50,449 bases of DNA from Streptomyces sp. H27-H5. GTDB taxonomy: Bacteria; Actinomycetota; Actinomycetes; Streptomycetales; Streptomycetaceae. Under the pieces are notes generated by a model that was given only the letters and a program-made list of their open reading frames with translations, was not told the origin of the DNA and searched no databases. Shown here piece by piece: positions 33,686 to 42,921 of this stretch (position 1 is the stretch's first letter; every line of letters starts with the position of its first letter). The position numbers and the translations under genes are program-made. The stretch covers positions 1-50,449 of the forward strand of contig NZ_JAPNLK010000062.1 of the NCBI RefSeq assembly GCF_026627505.1, written 5' to 3'.

Positions 33686-33796
33686 GTGACGCGGACCCCC
33701 GCGGGGCTCCTCCCCAGCCCGCCCCCGCCTCGTTCGCCGGGCGGCGCCCCGGCCGCCACCGCCGCCGCCCGGGCCGTGTCGGCGGTGGCCGCGTGA
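33686..33796 (+). CDS. Small ORF coupling ftsL to ftsI (putative 36-residue protein)
   Basis: A 37-codon ORF fills the 111-base gap between ftsL and ftsI. It begins GTG ACG CGG, seven bases after GGAAGG, so it has a better ribosome binding site than ftsI. Its TGA overlaps the ftsI GTG (GTGA), the same 4-base pattern as the neighbouring gene pairs. 34 of 36 codons end in G or C. The peptide is Pro/Ala-rich (start VTRTPAGLLPSPPPPRSP, end AVSAVAA), with no hydrophobic span. It could be a real microprotein or an untranslated-product coupling device that carries ribosomes to ftsI, which itself lacks a strong site. I know no description of it. Confidence 0.55.
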   Translation: MTRTPAGLLPSPPPPRSPGGAPAATAAARAVSAVAA

Positions 33797-35817
33797 GCCC
33801 CCAGGAGCCGCCCCGGCGGCGGGTGCCGGGCCCCGGCCGGCCCCGGCTCACCGGCGGCGACCGGGCCAGGGCCACGGCGCGTCCCGCGTCCCGCCCCGCC
33901 ACCCGCAGGCCGGCCCCGGCCCGCACGGCCCACACCATCCGGCTCGGGAACCCCAAACCCCGGCTGCGGCTCGTCGGCCTCGGGCTGACCCTGGTCATGC
34001 TCGCCTTCGTCGTACGGCTGCTCCAGGTACAGGCCGTCGACGCCTCCGCCTACTCCGCCAAGGCCTCCGAGAACCGCTTCACCAGTTACACCCTGGCCGC
34101 CGAACGCGGGGAGATCACCGACCGCAAGGGCGTGGCCCTGGCCACGAGTGTCGACGCGTACGACATCACCGCCGACCCGAAGATGTTCACGGCGCAGGAG
34201 AGCAAGGCCCCGGACGCCCCCGAGCAGGCCGCGGCCCTCCTCGGGCCGATCCTCGGCAAGGACGCCAAGGAACTCGCCAAGCAACTGGAGACGAAGAACT
34301 CCCGCTACGTCATCCTCGCCCGCCGCCAGACCCCCCAGGTCTGGAACCAGATCAAGGACCTCAAGAAGGTCTTCGCGGACAAGGCGGCCGCCGACAAGCG
34401 GAACAACGGCCCCGGCGCCAACGTCATCGCGGGGGTGTTCAAGGAGGACAGCAGCAAGCGCGTGTACCCGAACGGCGACCTCGCCGCCGGGATACTGGGT
34501 TACGTCAACGCCGAGGGCAAGGGCGGCGGCGGCCTGGAGTCCTCCCTCGACAAGAAGCTCTCCGGCAAGGACGGCAGCCTCACCTACGCCCAGTCCGGCG
34601 GCCGGCGCGTGCCCACCGCCGAGTCCAGCGAGAAGGCCGCCGTGCCCGGCGAGGACATCGAGCTGACCATCGACCGCGACATCCAGTGGGCCGCGCAGAG
34701 CGCCATCACCGAACAGGTCGAGAAGTCCGGCGCCGACCGCGGCTACGTCGTCGTGCAGGACACCCGCACCGGCGAGGTGCTGGCCATGGCCAACGCCCCC
34801 GGCTTCGACCCCAACGACCTGTCGAAGGCCCGCTCCACCGCCATGGGCAACGCCGCCCTCCAGGACGTGTACGAGCCCGGCTCCACCGCCAAGGTGATGT
34901 CGATGGCCGCCGTCCTGGAGGAGAAGAAGGCCACCCCGGCGACCCCCGTCGAGGTCCCCAACCGCCTCCACCGCGGCGACCGCCTCTTCAAGGACGACGT
35001 GGACCACCCCACCTGGTACCTGACCCTCAACGGGGTGCTCGCCAAGTCCTCGAACATCGGCACCATCCTGGCCACCGGCCGGCTCGGCGCCACCCAGCCC
35101 GAGGCCAACAAGGTCCTGTACGGCTACCTGACCAAGTTCGGCATCGGGCAGCCCACCGGCCTGGACTACCCCGGGGAATCCCGCGGCATCCTCGCCAAGC
35201 CCGAGGCCTGGTCCACCTCCCAGCAGTACACGATCCCCTTCGGCCAGGGCCTGTCCCTCAACGCCGTCCAGGCGGCCTCCGTGTACTCCACCATCGCCAA
35301 CGGCGGCGTCCGGATCGAGCCCACCCTGGTCCGCGGCACCAGGGGACCCGACGGCCGCTTCACCCCGGCCCCCGCCCCCGAGCAGACCAAGGTGATCAGC
35401 CAGGACACCTCCAAGACCCTCGCCGCGATGCTCGAATCCGTGGTCGACGACCAGGAGGGCACCGGCACCAAGGCGCGCATCCCCGGCTACCGGGTCGGCG
35501 GCAAGACCGGCACCTCCAACCGGGTCGACCCGGCCACCGGCCGCTACAAGGGGTACACCGCCTCGTTCGCCGGCTTCGCGCCCGCCGACAGCCCGCGCGT
35601 CACCGTGTACTGCGCCATCCAGAACCCCACCAAGGGCAGTTACTTCGGCGGCCAGATCTGCGGACCCATCTACAAGAAGGTCATGGAGTTCGCCCTCAAG
35701 ACCCTCCAGGTCGCCCCCACCGGCACCGCCCCCGCCGGACTGCCGGTCACCTTCGAACCGGGCCCGCAGCCCGCACCGCAGCCCGGTACCCGGCCCGGCC
35801 CGCAGCCCGGCCAGTGA
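33793..35817 (+). CDS. ftsI: Septal peptidoglycan transpeptidase FtsI (PBP3)
   Basis: The 674-residue class B penicillin-binding protein crosslinks septal peptidoglycan. The basic N-terminus (about 1-58) precedes a single span (LRLVGLGLTLVMLAFVVRLL, about 58-77), then a pedestal domain and the transpeptidase domain: active-site Ser364 in GSTAK (SxxK), SSN at 419-421, and KTG at 571-573. A Pro/Gln repeat tail ends the protein. GTG 33793 overlaps the stop of the small ORF; there is no in-frame start between the ftsL stop and 33793, so this start is well fixed. Ribosome binding is weak (GGCGGTGG). Confidence 0.95.
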   Translation: MSPQEPPRRRVPGPGRPRLTGGDRARATARPASRPATRRPAPARTAHTIRLGNPKPRLRLVGLGLTLVMLAFVVRLLQVQAVDASAYSAKASENRFTSYTLAAERGEITDRKGVALATSVDAYDITADPKMFTAQESKAPDAPEQAAALLGPILGKDAKELAKQLETKNSRYVILARRQTPQVWNQIKDLKKVFADKAAADKRNNGPGANVIAGVFKEDSSKRVYPNGDLAAGILGYVNAEGKGGGGLESSLDKKLSGKDGSLTYAQSGGRRVPTAESSEKAAVPGEDIELTIDRDIQWAAQSAITEQVEKSGADRGYVVVQDTRTGEVLAMANAPGFDPNDLSKARSTAMGNAALQDVYEPGSTAKVMSMAAVLEEKKATPATPVEVPNRLHRGDRLFKDDVDHPTWYLTLNGVLAKSSNIGTILATGRLGATQPEANKVLYGYLTKFGIGQPTGLDYPGESRGILAKPEAWSTSQQYTIPFGQGLSLNAVQAASVYSTIANGGVRIEPTLVRGTRGPDGRFTPAPAPEQTKVISQDTSKTLAAMLESVVDDQEGTGTKARIPGYRVGGKTGTSNRVDPATGRYKGYTASFAGFAPADSPRVTVYCAIQNPTKGSYFGGQICGPIYKKVMEFALKTLQVAPTGTAPAGLPVTFEPGPQPAPQPGTRPGPQPGQ

Positions 35818-35854
35818 ACCCGCCGCCCAGCCAGAAAAGCGTGAGGCACCATCA

Positions 35855-37570
35855 GTGACAACGATCACCCCGAAACCCGGGAACCAGTCGGCCACCGGCC
35901 CCGCGGCCGGGACCTCGCTTCGCGACGGGGCCACCGCGCCCGGTACGCTCACCGCCGTGTCCCACGCTGATCAGCCCAGAACCACCCGGAAAGACGCCCC
36001 GGCAGCGCCGCCGGGAGCGCCCCGCCCCGTGTCCGTGCGCCCCACCCCGCTGCCCGAGCTCGCGGCCCTGGTGGACCTCGAAGCCGCCGGCGAGCCGACG
36101 GGTCCGCGGATCACCGGCATCACGCACGACTCCCGTGCGGTGCGCCCCGGCGACCTCTACGCGGCCCTCCCCGGCGCCAAGGCGCACGGCGCGGACTTCG
36201 CGGCCCAGGCGGCCGCCCTCGGCGCCGCCGCCGTGCTGACCGATCCCGCCGGCGCCGAACGCGCCGCGGCGACCGGACTGCCGGTGCTCGCCGTCGCCGA
36301 CCCGCGCGCCCGGATGGGCGAGCTCGCCGCCGCGATCTACGGCCGGCCGGGCGAGGCCCTCCTCCAGCTCGGCATCACCGGCACCTCCGGCAAGACCACC
36401 ACCGCGTACCTCGTCGAGGGCGGCCTGCGCGCCGCCGGCCGGGCCACCGGACTCGTCGGCACCGTCGAGATGCGCATCGGCGACGAACGCATCAAGTCCG
36501 AGCGCACCACCCCCGAGGCCACCGACCTCCAGGCCCTGTTCGCCGTCATGCGCGAACGCGGGGTCGAGGCCGTGGCCATGGAGGTCTCCAGCCACGCCCT
36601 CGTGCTCGGCCGGGTCGACGGCTGCGTCTTCGACGTCGCCGTCTTCAACAACCTGAGCCCGGAACACATGGAGTTCCACTCCGACATGGAGGACTACTTC
36701 CAGGCCAAGGCGCAGCTCTTCACCGAGCGCCGCGCCCGCCTCGGAGTGGTGAACGCCGACGACGAGTACGGCCGCCGCCTCGCCAAGGAGGCGACGATCC
36801 CGATCGTGACCTTCTCGGCCGCGGGCGACCCGGCCGCCGACTGGCGCGCCGAGGACGTGGTCCTGGGGGCCGCCGACTCCACGCTGACCCTCGTCGGCCC
36901 GGACGGACAGCGCGTACGCGCCACCGCGCCGCTGCCCGGCCCGTTCAACGTCGCCAACACCGTCGCCGCGATCGTCACCCTCGCCGCCGCCGGCATCGAC
37001 CCGCAGACCGCCGCCGACGGCGTCGCCGCGGTCCCCGGGGTGCCCGGCCGGCTGGAACGCGTCGACGCGGGACAGCCCTTCCTCGCCGTCGTCGACTACG
37101 CCCACAAGACCGACGCCGTCGAATCGGTGCTGCGCGCCCTGCGCGAGGTCACCGAGGGCCGGCTGCACATCGTGCTCGGCTGCGGCGGCGACCGCGACAC
37201 CACCAAGCGGGCCCCGATGGGCGCCGCGGCCGCGCGGTTCGCCGACGTCGCCGTGCTCACCTCCGACAACCCGCGCTCCGAGGACCCCCTCGCCATCCTG
37301 GCCGCGATGTTCGAGGGCGCCGTGTCCGTGCCCCCCGCCGAACGCGGCGCCGTCCTCGTCGACGCCGACCGGGCCGCGGCCATCGCCGCCGCCGTCGCGA
37401 GCGCCCGTCCCGGTGACACGGTGCTGGTCGCGGGCAAGGGCCACGAACAGGGCCAGGACACCGCGGGCGTCGTACGCCCCTTCGACGACCGCGAGGTCCT
37501 GCGCGCGGCCATCGAGGCGCGCACCGCGGCCCCGCACCACGCAACCACGCAGGCCGAGGTGAACCAGTGA
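35855..37570 (+). CDS. murE: UDP-MurNAc-tripeptide synthetase MurE
   Basis: Adds the third amino acid (LL-diaminopimelate in Streptomyces) to UDP-MurNAc-L-Ala-D-Glu. The 571-residue protein has a P-loop GITGTSGKTTT near 175, the segments EVSSHAL, FNNLSPEHMEFH, DYAHKTDA, and TSDNPRSEDP, the diaminopimelate-recognising motif of the family. About 60 residues ahead of the conserved domain are low complexity, so a shorter start at GTG 35957 (VSHADQP) is possible. It follows ftsI after 37 bases and overlaps murF by 4. Confidence 0.94.
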   Translation: MTTITPKPGNQSATGPAAGTSLRDGATAPGTLTAVSHADQPRTTRKDAPAAPPGAPRPVSVRPTPLPELAALVDLEAAGEPTGPRITGITHDSRAVRPGDLYAALPGAKAHGADFAAQAAALGAAAVLTDPAGAERAAATGLPVLAVADPRARMGELAAAIYGRPGEALLQLGITGTSGKTTTAYLVEGGLRAAGRATGLVGTVEMRIGDERIKSERTTPEATDLQALFAVMRERGVEAVAMEVSSHALVLGRVDGCVFDVAVFNNLSPEHMEFHSDMEDYFQAKAQLFTERRARLGVVNADDEYGRRLAKEATIPIVTFSAAGDPAADWRAEDVVLGAADSTLTLVGPDGQRVRATAPLPGPFNVANTVAAIVTLAAAGIDPQTAADGVAAVPGVPGRLERVDAGQPFLAVVDYAHKTDAVESVLRALREVTEGRLHIVLGCGGDRDTTKRAPMGAAAARFADVAVLTSDNPRSEDPLAILAAMFEGAVSVPPAERGAVLVDADRAAAIAAAVASARPGDTVLVAGKGHEQGQDTAGVVRPFDDREVLRAAIEARTAAPHHATTQAEVNQ

Positions 37571-38991
37571 TCGCCCTTTCCCTCGCCGAGATCGCCGACA
37601 TCACCGGCGGGCGGCCCCACGACATACCGGATCCGGCGGTGCGGATCAGCGGGGCCGTGGTCATCGACTCCCGCCAGGTGAAGGCCGGCAGCCTGTTCGC
37701 CGCCTTCGAGGGCGAGCACGTCGACGGCCACGACTACGCGGAGCGCGCGGTCGCGGCCGGCGCGACCGCCGTCCTCGCCGCCCGGCCCGTCGGCGTACCC
37801 GCGATCGTCGTCCCCGACGTGGAGAAGGCGCTCGGCGCCCTCGCCCGCGCCGTCGTCGAACGCCTCGGCACCGACGTGGTGGCCCTGACCGGTTCGGCCG
37901 GCAAGACCTCCACCAAGGACCTCATCGCCCAGGTGCTCCAGCAGCACGCACCCACCGTGTGGACGCCCGGCTCCCTCAACAACGAGATCGGCCTGCCGCT
38001 CACCGCCCTCAAGGCCACCGAGGACACCCGGCACCTGGTGCTGGAGATGGGTGCCCGCGGGATCGGCCACATCGCCTACCTCACCGGCCTGACCCCGCCG
38101 CGCATCGGCCTGGTCCTCAACGTCGGCACCGCCCACATCGGGGAGTTCGGCGGCCGCGAGCAGATCGCCCAGGCCAAGGGCGAACTGGTCGAGGCCCTGC
38201 CGTCCGAGGCCGACGGGGGCGTCGCCGTCCTGAACGCCGACGACCTGCTCGTGCGCGCCATGTCCGCCCGCACGAAGGCCCGTACGGTCCTCTTCGGCGA
38301 GGCCGAGGACGCCGACATCCGGGCCACGGACGTACGGATGACGGCCGGGGGAACGCCCGCCTTCACACTCCACACACCCTCCGGGTGCAGCGATGTGACC
38401 TTGCGGCTGTACGGTGAGCACCACGTGTCGAACGCGCTCGCCGCGGCCGCCGTCGCCCATGTACTGGGCATGTCCACTCCGGAGATCGCCACCGCGCTCT
38501 CCGGGGCGGGCACGTTGTCCCGGTGGCGGATGGAGGTCACCGAGCGAGCGGACGGCGTGACGATCGTCAACGACGCCTACAACGCGAACCCCGAGTCCAT
38601 GCGGGCCGCCCTGCGCGCGCTTGCCGCGATGGGCGGCTCCGCGCGGGCCGACGGGGGACGCACGTGGGCGGTGCTCGGTCCCATGGCCGAGTTGGGTGAC
38701 GCATCGCTGGCCGAGCACGACGCGGTGGGACGGCTCGCCGTCCGGCTCAACGTGAGCAGGCTCGTCGCAGTCGGGGGCAGGGAAGCGTCCTGGCTGCAAC
38801 TGGGCGCATATAACGAGGGTTCGTGGGGTGAGGAGTCGGTGCTCGTGTCCGACGCGCAGGCGGCGGTCGACCTGTTGCGCAGTGAACTGCGCCCGGGTGA
38901 CGTCGTGCTGGTGAAGGCTTCCAGGTCGATCGGCCTGGAGCGGGTCGCGCTTGCGTTGCTGGAGCGCGAGGGCGAGGTCGCCGACCGATGA
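37567..38991 (+). CDS. murF: UDP-MurNAc-pentapeptide synthetase MurF
   Basis: Adds D-Ala-D-Ala to complete the UDP-MurNAc-pentapeptide. The 474-residue enzyme has the P-loop ALTGSAGKTSTKD near 110-122, the LNNEIGLPLT and MGARGIGHIA segments, NAYNANPESMRAAL, and GDVVLVKASRSIGLE. GTG 37567 overlaps murE (GTGA), and its TGA overlaps the mraY ATG (ATGA), showing coupled translation. Confidence 0.95.
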   Translation: MIALSLAEIADITGGRPHDIPDPAVRISGAVVIDSRQVKAGSLFAAFEGEHVDGHDYAERAVAAGATAVLAARPVGVPAIVVPDVEKALGALARAVVERLGTDVVALTGSAGKTSTKDLIAQVLQQHAPTVWTPGSLNNEIGLPLTALKATEDTRHLVLEMGARGIGHIAYLTGLTPPRIGLVLNVGTAHIGEFGGREQIAQAKGELVEALPSEADGGVAVLNADDLLVRAMSARTKARTVLFGEAEDADIRATDVRMTAGGTPAFTLHTPSGCSDVTLRLYGEHHVSNALAAAAVAHVLGMSTPEIATALSGAGTLSRWRMEVTERADGVTIVNDAYNANPESMRAALRALAAMGGSARADGGRTWAVLGPMAELGDASLAEHDAVGRLAVRLNVSRLVAVGGREASWLQLGAYNEGSWGEESVLVSDAQAAVDLLRSELRPGDVVLVKASRSIGLERVALALLEREGEVADR

Positions 38992-40058
38992 GGCAGATTC
39001 TCTTCGCCGGTGTGATCGGTCTGTTCCTGACCCTCATCGGCACCCCTCTCCTGATCAAGCTGCTGGCCCGCAAGGGTTACGGCCAGTTCATCCGCGACGA
39101 CGGCCCCCGCGGCCACGCCGGGAAGAAGGGCACACCCACCATGGGTGGCATCTCCTTCATCCTGGCGACGCTCATCGCGTACGCCCTGACGAAGGTCATC
39201 ACCGGGGAAGAGGTGAGCTTCTCCGGACTGCTCGTCCTCTTCCTGATGGCCGGCATGGGACTGGTCGGCTATCTCGACGACTACATCAAGATCGTCAAGA
39301 GGCGCTCGCTCGGTCTGCGGGCCAAGGCCAAGATGTCCGGCCAGCTGATCGTCGGCATCGCCTTCGCGGTGCTCGCCCTCCAGTTCAAGGACTCGAAGGG
39401 GCTGACCCCGGCCTCGACCAAGCTGTCGTTCGTCACGGACTTCGGCTGGGCGCTCGGGCCGGTGCTGTTCGTCGTCTGGGCCCTGTTCATGATCCTGGCG
39501 ATGTCCAACGGCGTGAACCTGACCGACGGCCTGGACGGACTGGCCACCGGCGCCGCCGTGATGGTCTTCGGCGCCTACACCTTCATCGGCGTCTGGCAGT
39601 ACCAGGAGTCCTGCGCCAACGCGCAGACCCTGACCAACCCGGCCGCCTGCTTCGAGGTGCGCGACCCGCTGGACCTCGCGGTCGTCGCCTCGGCCCTCAT
39701 GGGCGCCTGCTTCGGCTTCCTGTGGTGGAACACCTCGCCGGCCAAGATCTTCATGGGTGACACCGGTTCGCTGGCGCTCGGCGGCGCGCTCGCCGGCCTC
39801 GCCATCTGCTCCCGCACGGAGTTCCTGATGGCCCTCCTCGGCGGCCTCTTCGTGCTCATCACGATGTCGGTCGTCATCCAGGTCGGCTCCTTCAAGCTGA
39901 CCGGCAAGCGCGTCTTCCGGATGGCGCCACTCCAGCACCACTTCGAACTCAAGGGGTGGTCCGAGGTCCTCGTGGTGGTCCGCTTCTGGATCATCCAGGG
40001 CATGTGCGTGATCGTGGGTCTCGGTCTCTTCTACGCGGGATGGGCAGCCGACAAGTGA
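38988..40058 (+). CDS. mraY: Phospho-MurNAc-pentapeptide transferase MraY
   Basis: Integral membrane enzyme that moves phospho-MurNAc-pentapeptide to undecaprenyl phosphate to form lipid I. The 356-residue protein has about ten spans and the standard motifs KKGTPTMGGI (about 45-54), DDYIKIVKRRSLGL, NGVNLTDGLDGLATG and MGDTGSLALGGAL, and HHFELKGW near the C-terminus. It overlaps murF by 4 bases. The murD start lies within or at its 3' end. Confidence 0.96.
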   Translation: MRQILFAGVIGLFLTLIGTPLLIKLLARKGYGQFIRDDGPRGHAGKKGTPTMGGISFILATLIAYALTKVITGEEVSFSGLLVLFLMAGMGLVGYLDDYIKIVKRRSLGLRAKAKMSGQLIVGIAFAVLALQFKDSKGLTPASTKLSFVTDFGWALGPVLFVVWALFMILAMSNGVNLTDGLDGLATGAAVMVFGAYTFIGVWQYQESCANAQTLTNPAACFEVRDPLDLAVVASALMGACFGFLWWNTSPAKIFMGDTGSLALGGALAGLAICSRTEFLMALLGGLFVLITMSVVIQVGSFKLTGKRVFRMAPLQHHFELKGWSEVLVVVRFWIIQGMCVIVGLGLFYAGWAADK

Positions 40059-41467
40059 CCTCCTGGCACGGCAAGAACATCACCGTCGCCGGCCTCGGCG
40101 TGAGCGGCATCAGTGCCGCCCGCGCCCTGGCCGGCCTCGGCGCTTCGGTGACCGTCGTCGACGGCGGCGACAGCGAGGGCCACCGGGCCCGGGCGGCGGA
40201 GCTGGAGGCGGCGGGGATCTCCGTGCGCCTCGCGGACGCCACGACCCTGCCCGAGGGCACCGACCTGGTCGTCACCTCGCCCGGCTGGAAGCCCGCCAGC
40301 GCGCTCTTCGCCGCCGCCGCCGAGGCCGGTGTCGAGGTCGTCGGGGACGTGGAGATCGCCTGGCTCCTGCGCGGCCCCGACGCGGCCCCCTGGCTCGCGA
40401 TCACCGGCACCAACGGCAAGACGACCACCACCCAGATGCTCGCGTCGATCCTGCGGGCCGCGGGCCTCAAGACCGCGGCCGTCGGCAACATCGGCACCCC
40501 GATCATCGACGTCGTGACCGGCGGGGAGGCGTACGACGTCCTCGCCGTCGAACTCTCCAGCTACCAGCTCCACTGGGCGCCCTCCGTGCGCGCCCACTCG
40601 GCGGCCGTCCTCAACCTGGCCCCCGACCACCTCGACTGGCACGGCTCGATGGAGGCGTACGCCGCCGACAAGGGCCGCATCTACGAGGGCAACACGGTGG
40701 CCTGCGTCTACAACGTCGCCGACCGGGCCACCGAGGACCTCGTCGTGGAAGCCGACGTCGAGGAGGGCTGCCGGGCGATCGGCTTCACCCTCGGCGCCCC
40801 CGGCCCCTCCATGCTGGGCGTGGTCGACGGGATCCTGGTGGACCGGGCCTTCGTGGAGAACCGGCAGAAGAACGCCCAGGAACTCGCGCACGTCGAGGAC
40901 GTCAACCCGCCCGCCCCGCACAACATCGCCAACGCGCTCGCCGCGGCGGCCCTGGCCCGCGCCTTCGGCGTCGAACCCCGCGCGGTCCGCGACGGCCTGC
41001 GCGACTTCCGGCCGGACGCCCACCGGGTCGCGCACGTGGACGAGGTGGACGGGGTCACGTACATCGACGACTCCAAGGCCACCAACACCCACGCGGCGGA
41101 GGCCTCCCTGGCGGCCTTCGAGCCGGTCGTGTGGATCGCCGGCGGCCTCGCCAAGGGCGCGACCTTCGACGAGCTCGTGCGGAAGTCGGCCGAGCGTCTG
41201 CGGGCCGTCGTCCTGATGGGCGCCGACCGGGCCCTGATCGCGGACGCGCTGGCGCGACACGCGCCGCAGGTACCCGTCGTGGACCTCGACCGGACCGACA
41301 CTGGGGCGATGCTCGCGGCGGTCCGGGAAGCGGCCCGTCTCGCCGAGCCCGGCGACACGGTCCTGCTGGCACCTGCCTGTGCCTCGATGGACATGTTCGC
41401 GAACTACAACGAGCGTGGGGACGCGTTCGCCGACGCGGTGCGCGAACTGGCCGCCGAGAGCGCCTAG
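40040..41467 (+). CDS. murD: UDP-MurNAc-L-alanine:D-glutamate ligase MurD
   Basis: Adds D-glutamate to UDP-MurNAc-L-Ala. The 475-residue protein has an N-terminal NAVAGLGVSGISAARALA-like Rossmann segment, the P-loop ITGTNGKTTTTQML, DHLDWHGS, and YIDDSKATNTHA. ATG 40040 (MGSRQVTSW) is the start I recall for homologues and overlaps mraY by 19 bases. GTG 40055 would overlap mraY by 4 bases (GTGA), the pattern seen between other genes in the cluster, and is a serious alternative. ftsW starts 68 bases later. Confidence 0.94.
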   Translation: MGSRQVTSWHGKNITVAGLGVSGISAARALAGLGASVTVVDGGDSEGHRARAAELEAAGISVRLADATTLPEGTDLVVTSPGWKPASALFAAAAEAGVEVVGDVEIAWLLRGPDAAPWLAITGTNGKTTTTQMLASILRAAGLKTAAVGNIGTPIIDVVTGGEAYDVLAVELSSYQLHWAPSVRAHSAAVLNLAPDHLDWHGSMEAYAADKGRIYEGNTVACVYNVADRATEDLVVEADVEEGCRAIGFTLGAPGPSMLGVVDGILVDRAFVENRQKNAQELAHVEDVNPPAPHNIANALAAAALARAFGVEPRAVRDGLRDFRPDAHRVAHVDEVDGVTYIDDSKATNTHAAEASLAAFEPVVWIAGGLAKGATFDELVRKSAERLRAVVLMGADRALIADALARHAPQVPVVDLDRTDTGAMLAAVREAARLAEPGDTVLLAPACASMDMFANYNERGDAFADAVRELAAESA

Positions 41468-41535
41468 GTCGAACCAGGGCAGGTGTCCTTCCCGACCGGC
41501 TGCTCGCCTCGCACGAGTGGAGGGGAAGATCACAG

Positions 41536-42915
41536 ATGCCGGCCAAGCAAGTACTGCCGGGGCGGCGGCCGTCCGCCGCGAAGGCCGTCAAAGCCGTCAA
41601 GGCGCAGGGGCGCAAGCGCCCGGTGATCGGGGGGAAGCTGCCCGGTGGGCGCGGGCCGCTCGCCGGGCTCCGGCGTACGCAACAGCAGTTGCGCAAAGCC
41701 TGGGACCGTCCGCTCACGGCGTATTACCTGATCTTCGGCAGCTCGCTGCTGATCACCGTGCTCGGCCTCGTGATGGTCTACTCGGCCTCCATGATCAAGG
41801 CGCTCCAGCTCGGCCTGGGGGACGCGTACTTCTTCAAGAAGCAGTTCCTCGCCGCCCTCATCGGCGCCGTCCTGCTGCTGGCCGCCTCCCGGATGCCCGT
41901 GAAGCTCCACCGGGCCCTGTCCTACCCGGTACTGGCCGGGACCCTCTTCCTGATGGTCCTGGTGCAGGTCCCCGGGATAGGAGTGTCGATCAACGGCAAC
42001 CGGAACTGGCTCTCCCTCGGGGGCCCGTTCATGCTCCAGCCCAGCGAGTTCGGCAAGCTGGCGCTGATCCTGTGGGGGGCCGACCTGTTGGCCCGCAAGG
42101 GCGACAAGGGGCTGCTGAGCCAGTGGAAGCACCTGCTGGTGCCGCTGGTACCGGTCGCCTTCCTGCTGCTCGGACTCATCATGCTCGGCGGTGACATGGG
42201 CACCGCGATGATCCTCGGGGCGATCCTCTTCGGCCTGCTCTGGCTGGCGGGCGCGCCCACCCGGATGTTCGTGGGTGTTCTCGCGTTCGCGGGTGTGATC
42301 ATCGCACTGCTGATCAAGACGAGTCCGCACCGGATGGACCGGCTCTCCTGCCTCGGTGCGACAGAACCGGGCAAGAACGACCTTTGCTGGCAGGCCGTCC
42401 ACGGAACCTACGCCCTCGCGTCCGGGGGATGGTTCGGTTCCGGGCTGGGTGCCAGTGTGGAAAAATGGGGGCAACTGCCGGAAGCCCACACCGACTTCAT
42501 CTTCGCCATCACGGGCGAGGAACTGGGTCTGGCGGGGACGCTGTCGGTGCTCGCCCTGTTCGCGGCTCTAGGCTATGCGGGTATCCGCGTGGCCGGACGC
42601 ACGGAGGACTCCTTCGTACGGTATGCCGCGGGAGGCGTGACCACATGGATCACGGCGCAGGCCGTGATCAATATCGGTGCGGTGCTCGGCCTGTTGCCGA
42701 TCGCCGGGGTCCCGCTCCCGCTGTTCTCCTACGGAGGGTCGGCCCTGCTGCCGACCATGTTCGCGGTCGGACTGCTCATCGCCTTCGCGCGTGAGGAGCC
42801 GGCGGCGCGCGCGGCGCTCGCGATGCGGCAGCCGAAGACCGGCCGGCCGCGGACCGGGCTGAGATGGAAGTCGATGAGACGGCGCGTCAAGAAGCGTCCG
42901 TCCGGAGAGCGGTGA
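41536..42915 (+). CDS. ftsW: Septal peptidoglycan polymerase FtsW (SEDS)
   Basis: A 459-residue SEDS glycosyltransferase that polymerises lipid II with FtsI. The basic cytoplasmic N-terminus (about 1-60) is rich in Lys, Arg and Gly. About ten spans follow, with family motifs GNRNWLSLGGPFMLQPSEFGK, GGDMGTAMIL, the large loop with GLGASVEKWGQLPEAHTDFI, ITGEELGL, and PLFSYGGSALLPTM at the C-terminal catalytic region. ATG 41536 is chosen because of GGAGGGGAAG before it and because the longer frame overlaps murD. murG follows after 6 bases. Confidence 0.95.
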   Translation: MPAKQVLPGRRPSAAKAVKAVKAQGRKRPVIGGKLPGGRGPLAGLRRTQQQLRKAWDRPLTAYYLIFGSSLLITVLGLVMVYSASMIKALQLGLGDAYFFKKQFLAALIGAVLLLAASRMPVKLHRALSYPVLAGTLFLMVLVQVPGIGVSINGNRNWLSLGGPFMLQPSEFGKLALILWGADLLARKGDKGLLSQWKHLLVPLVPVAFLLLGLIMLGGDMGTAMILGAILFGLLWLAGAPTRMFVGVLAFAGVIIALLIKTSPHRMDRLSCLGATEPGKNDLCWQAVHGTYALASGGWFGSGLGASVEKWGQLPEAHTDFIFAITGEELGLAGTLSVLALFAALGYAGIRVAGRTEDSFVRYAAGGVTTWITAQAVINIGAVLGLLPIAGVPLPLFSYGGSALLPTMFAVGLLIAFAREEPAARAALAMRQPKTGRPRTGLRWKSMRRRVKKRPSGER

Positions 42916-42921
42916 ATTTCG

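Noticed and set aside
32647..35952. An 1101-residue minus-strand frame opposite ftsL, ftsI and rsmH
   Set aside because: It is the antisense shadow of high-GC genes whose third positions lack A/T, so stops are rare. The plus-strand products are recognised proteins.
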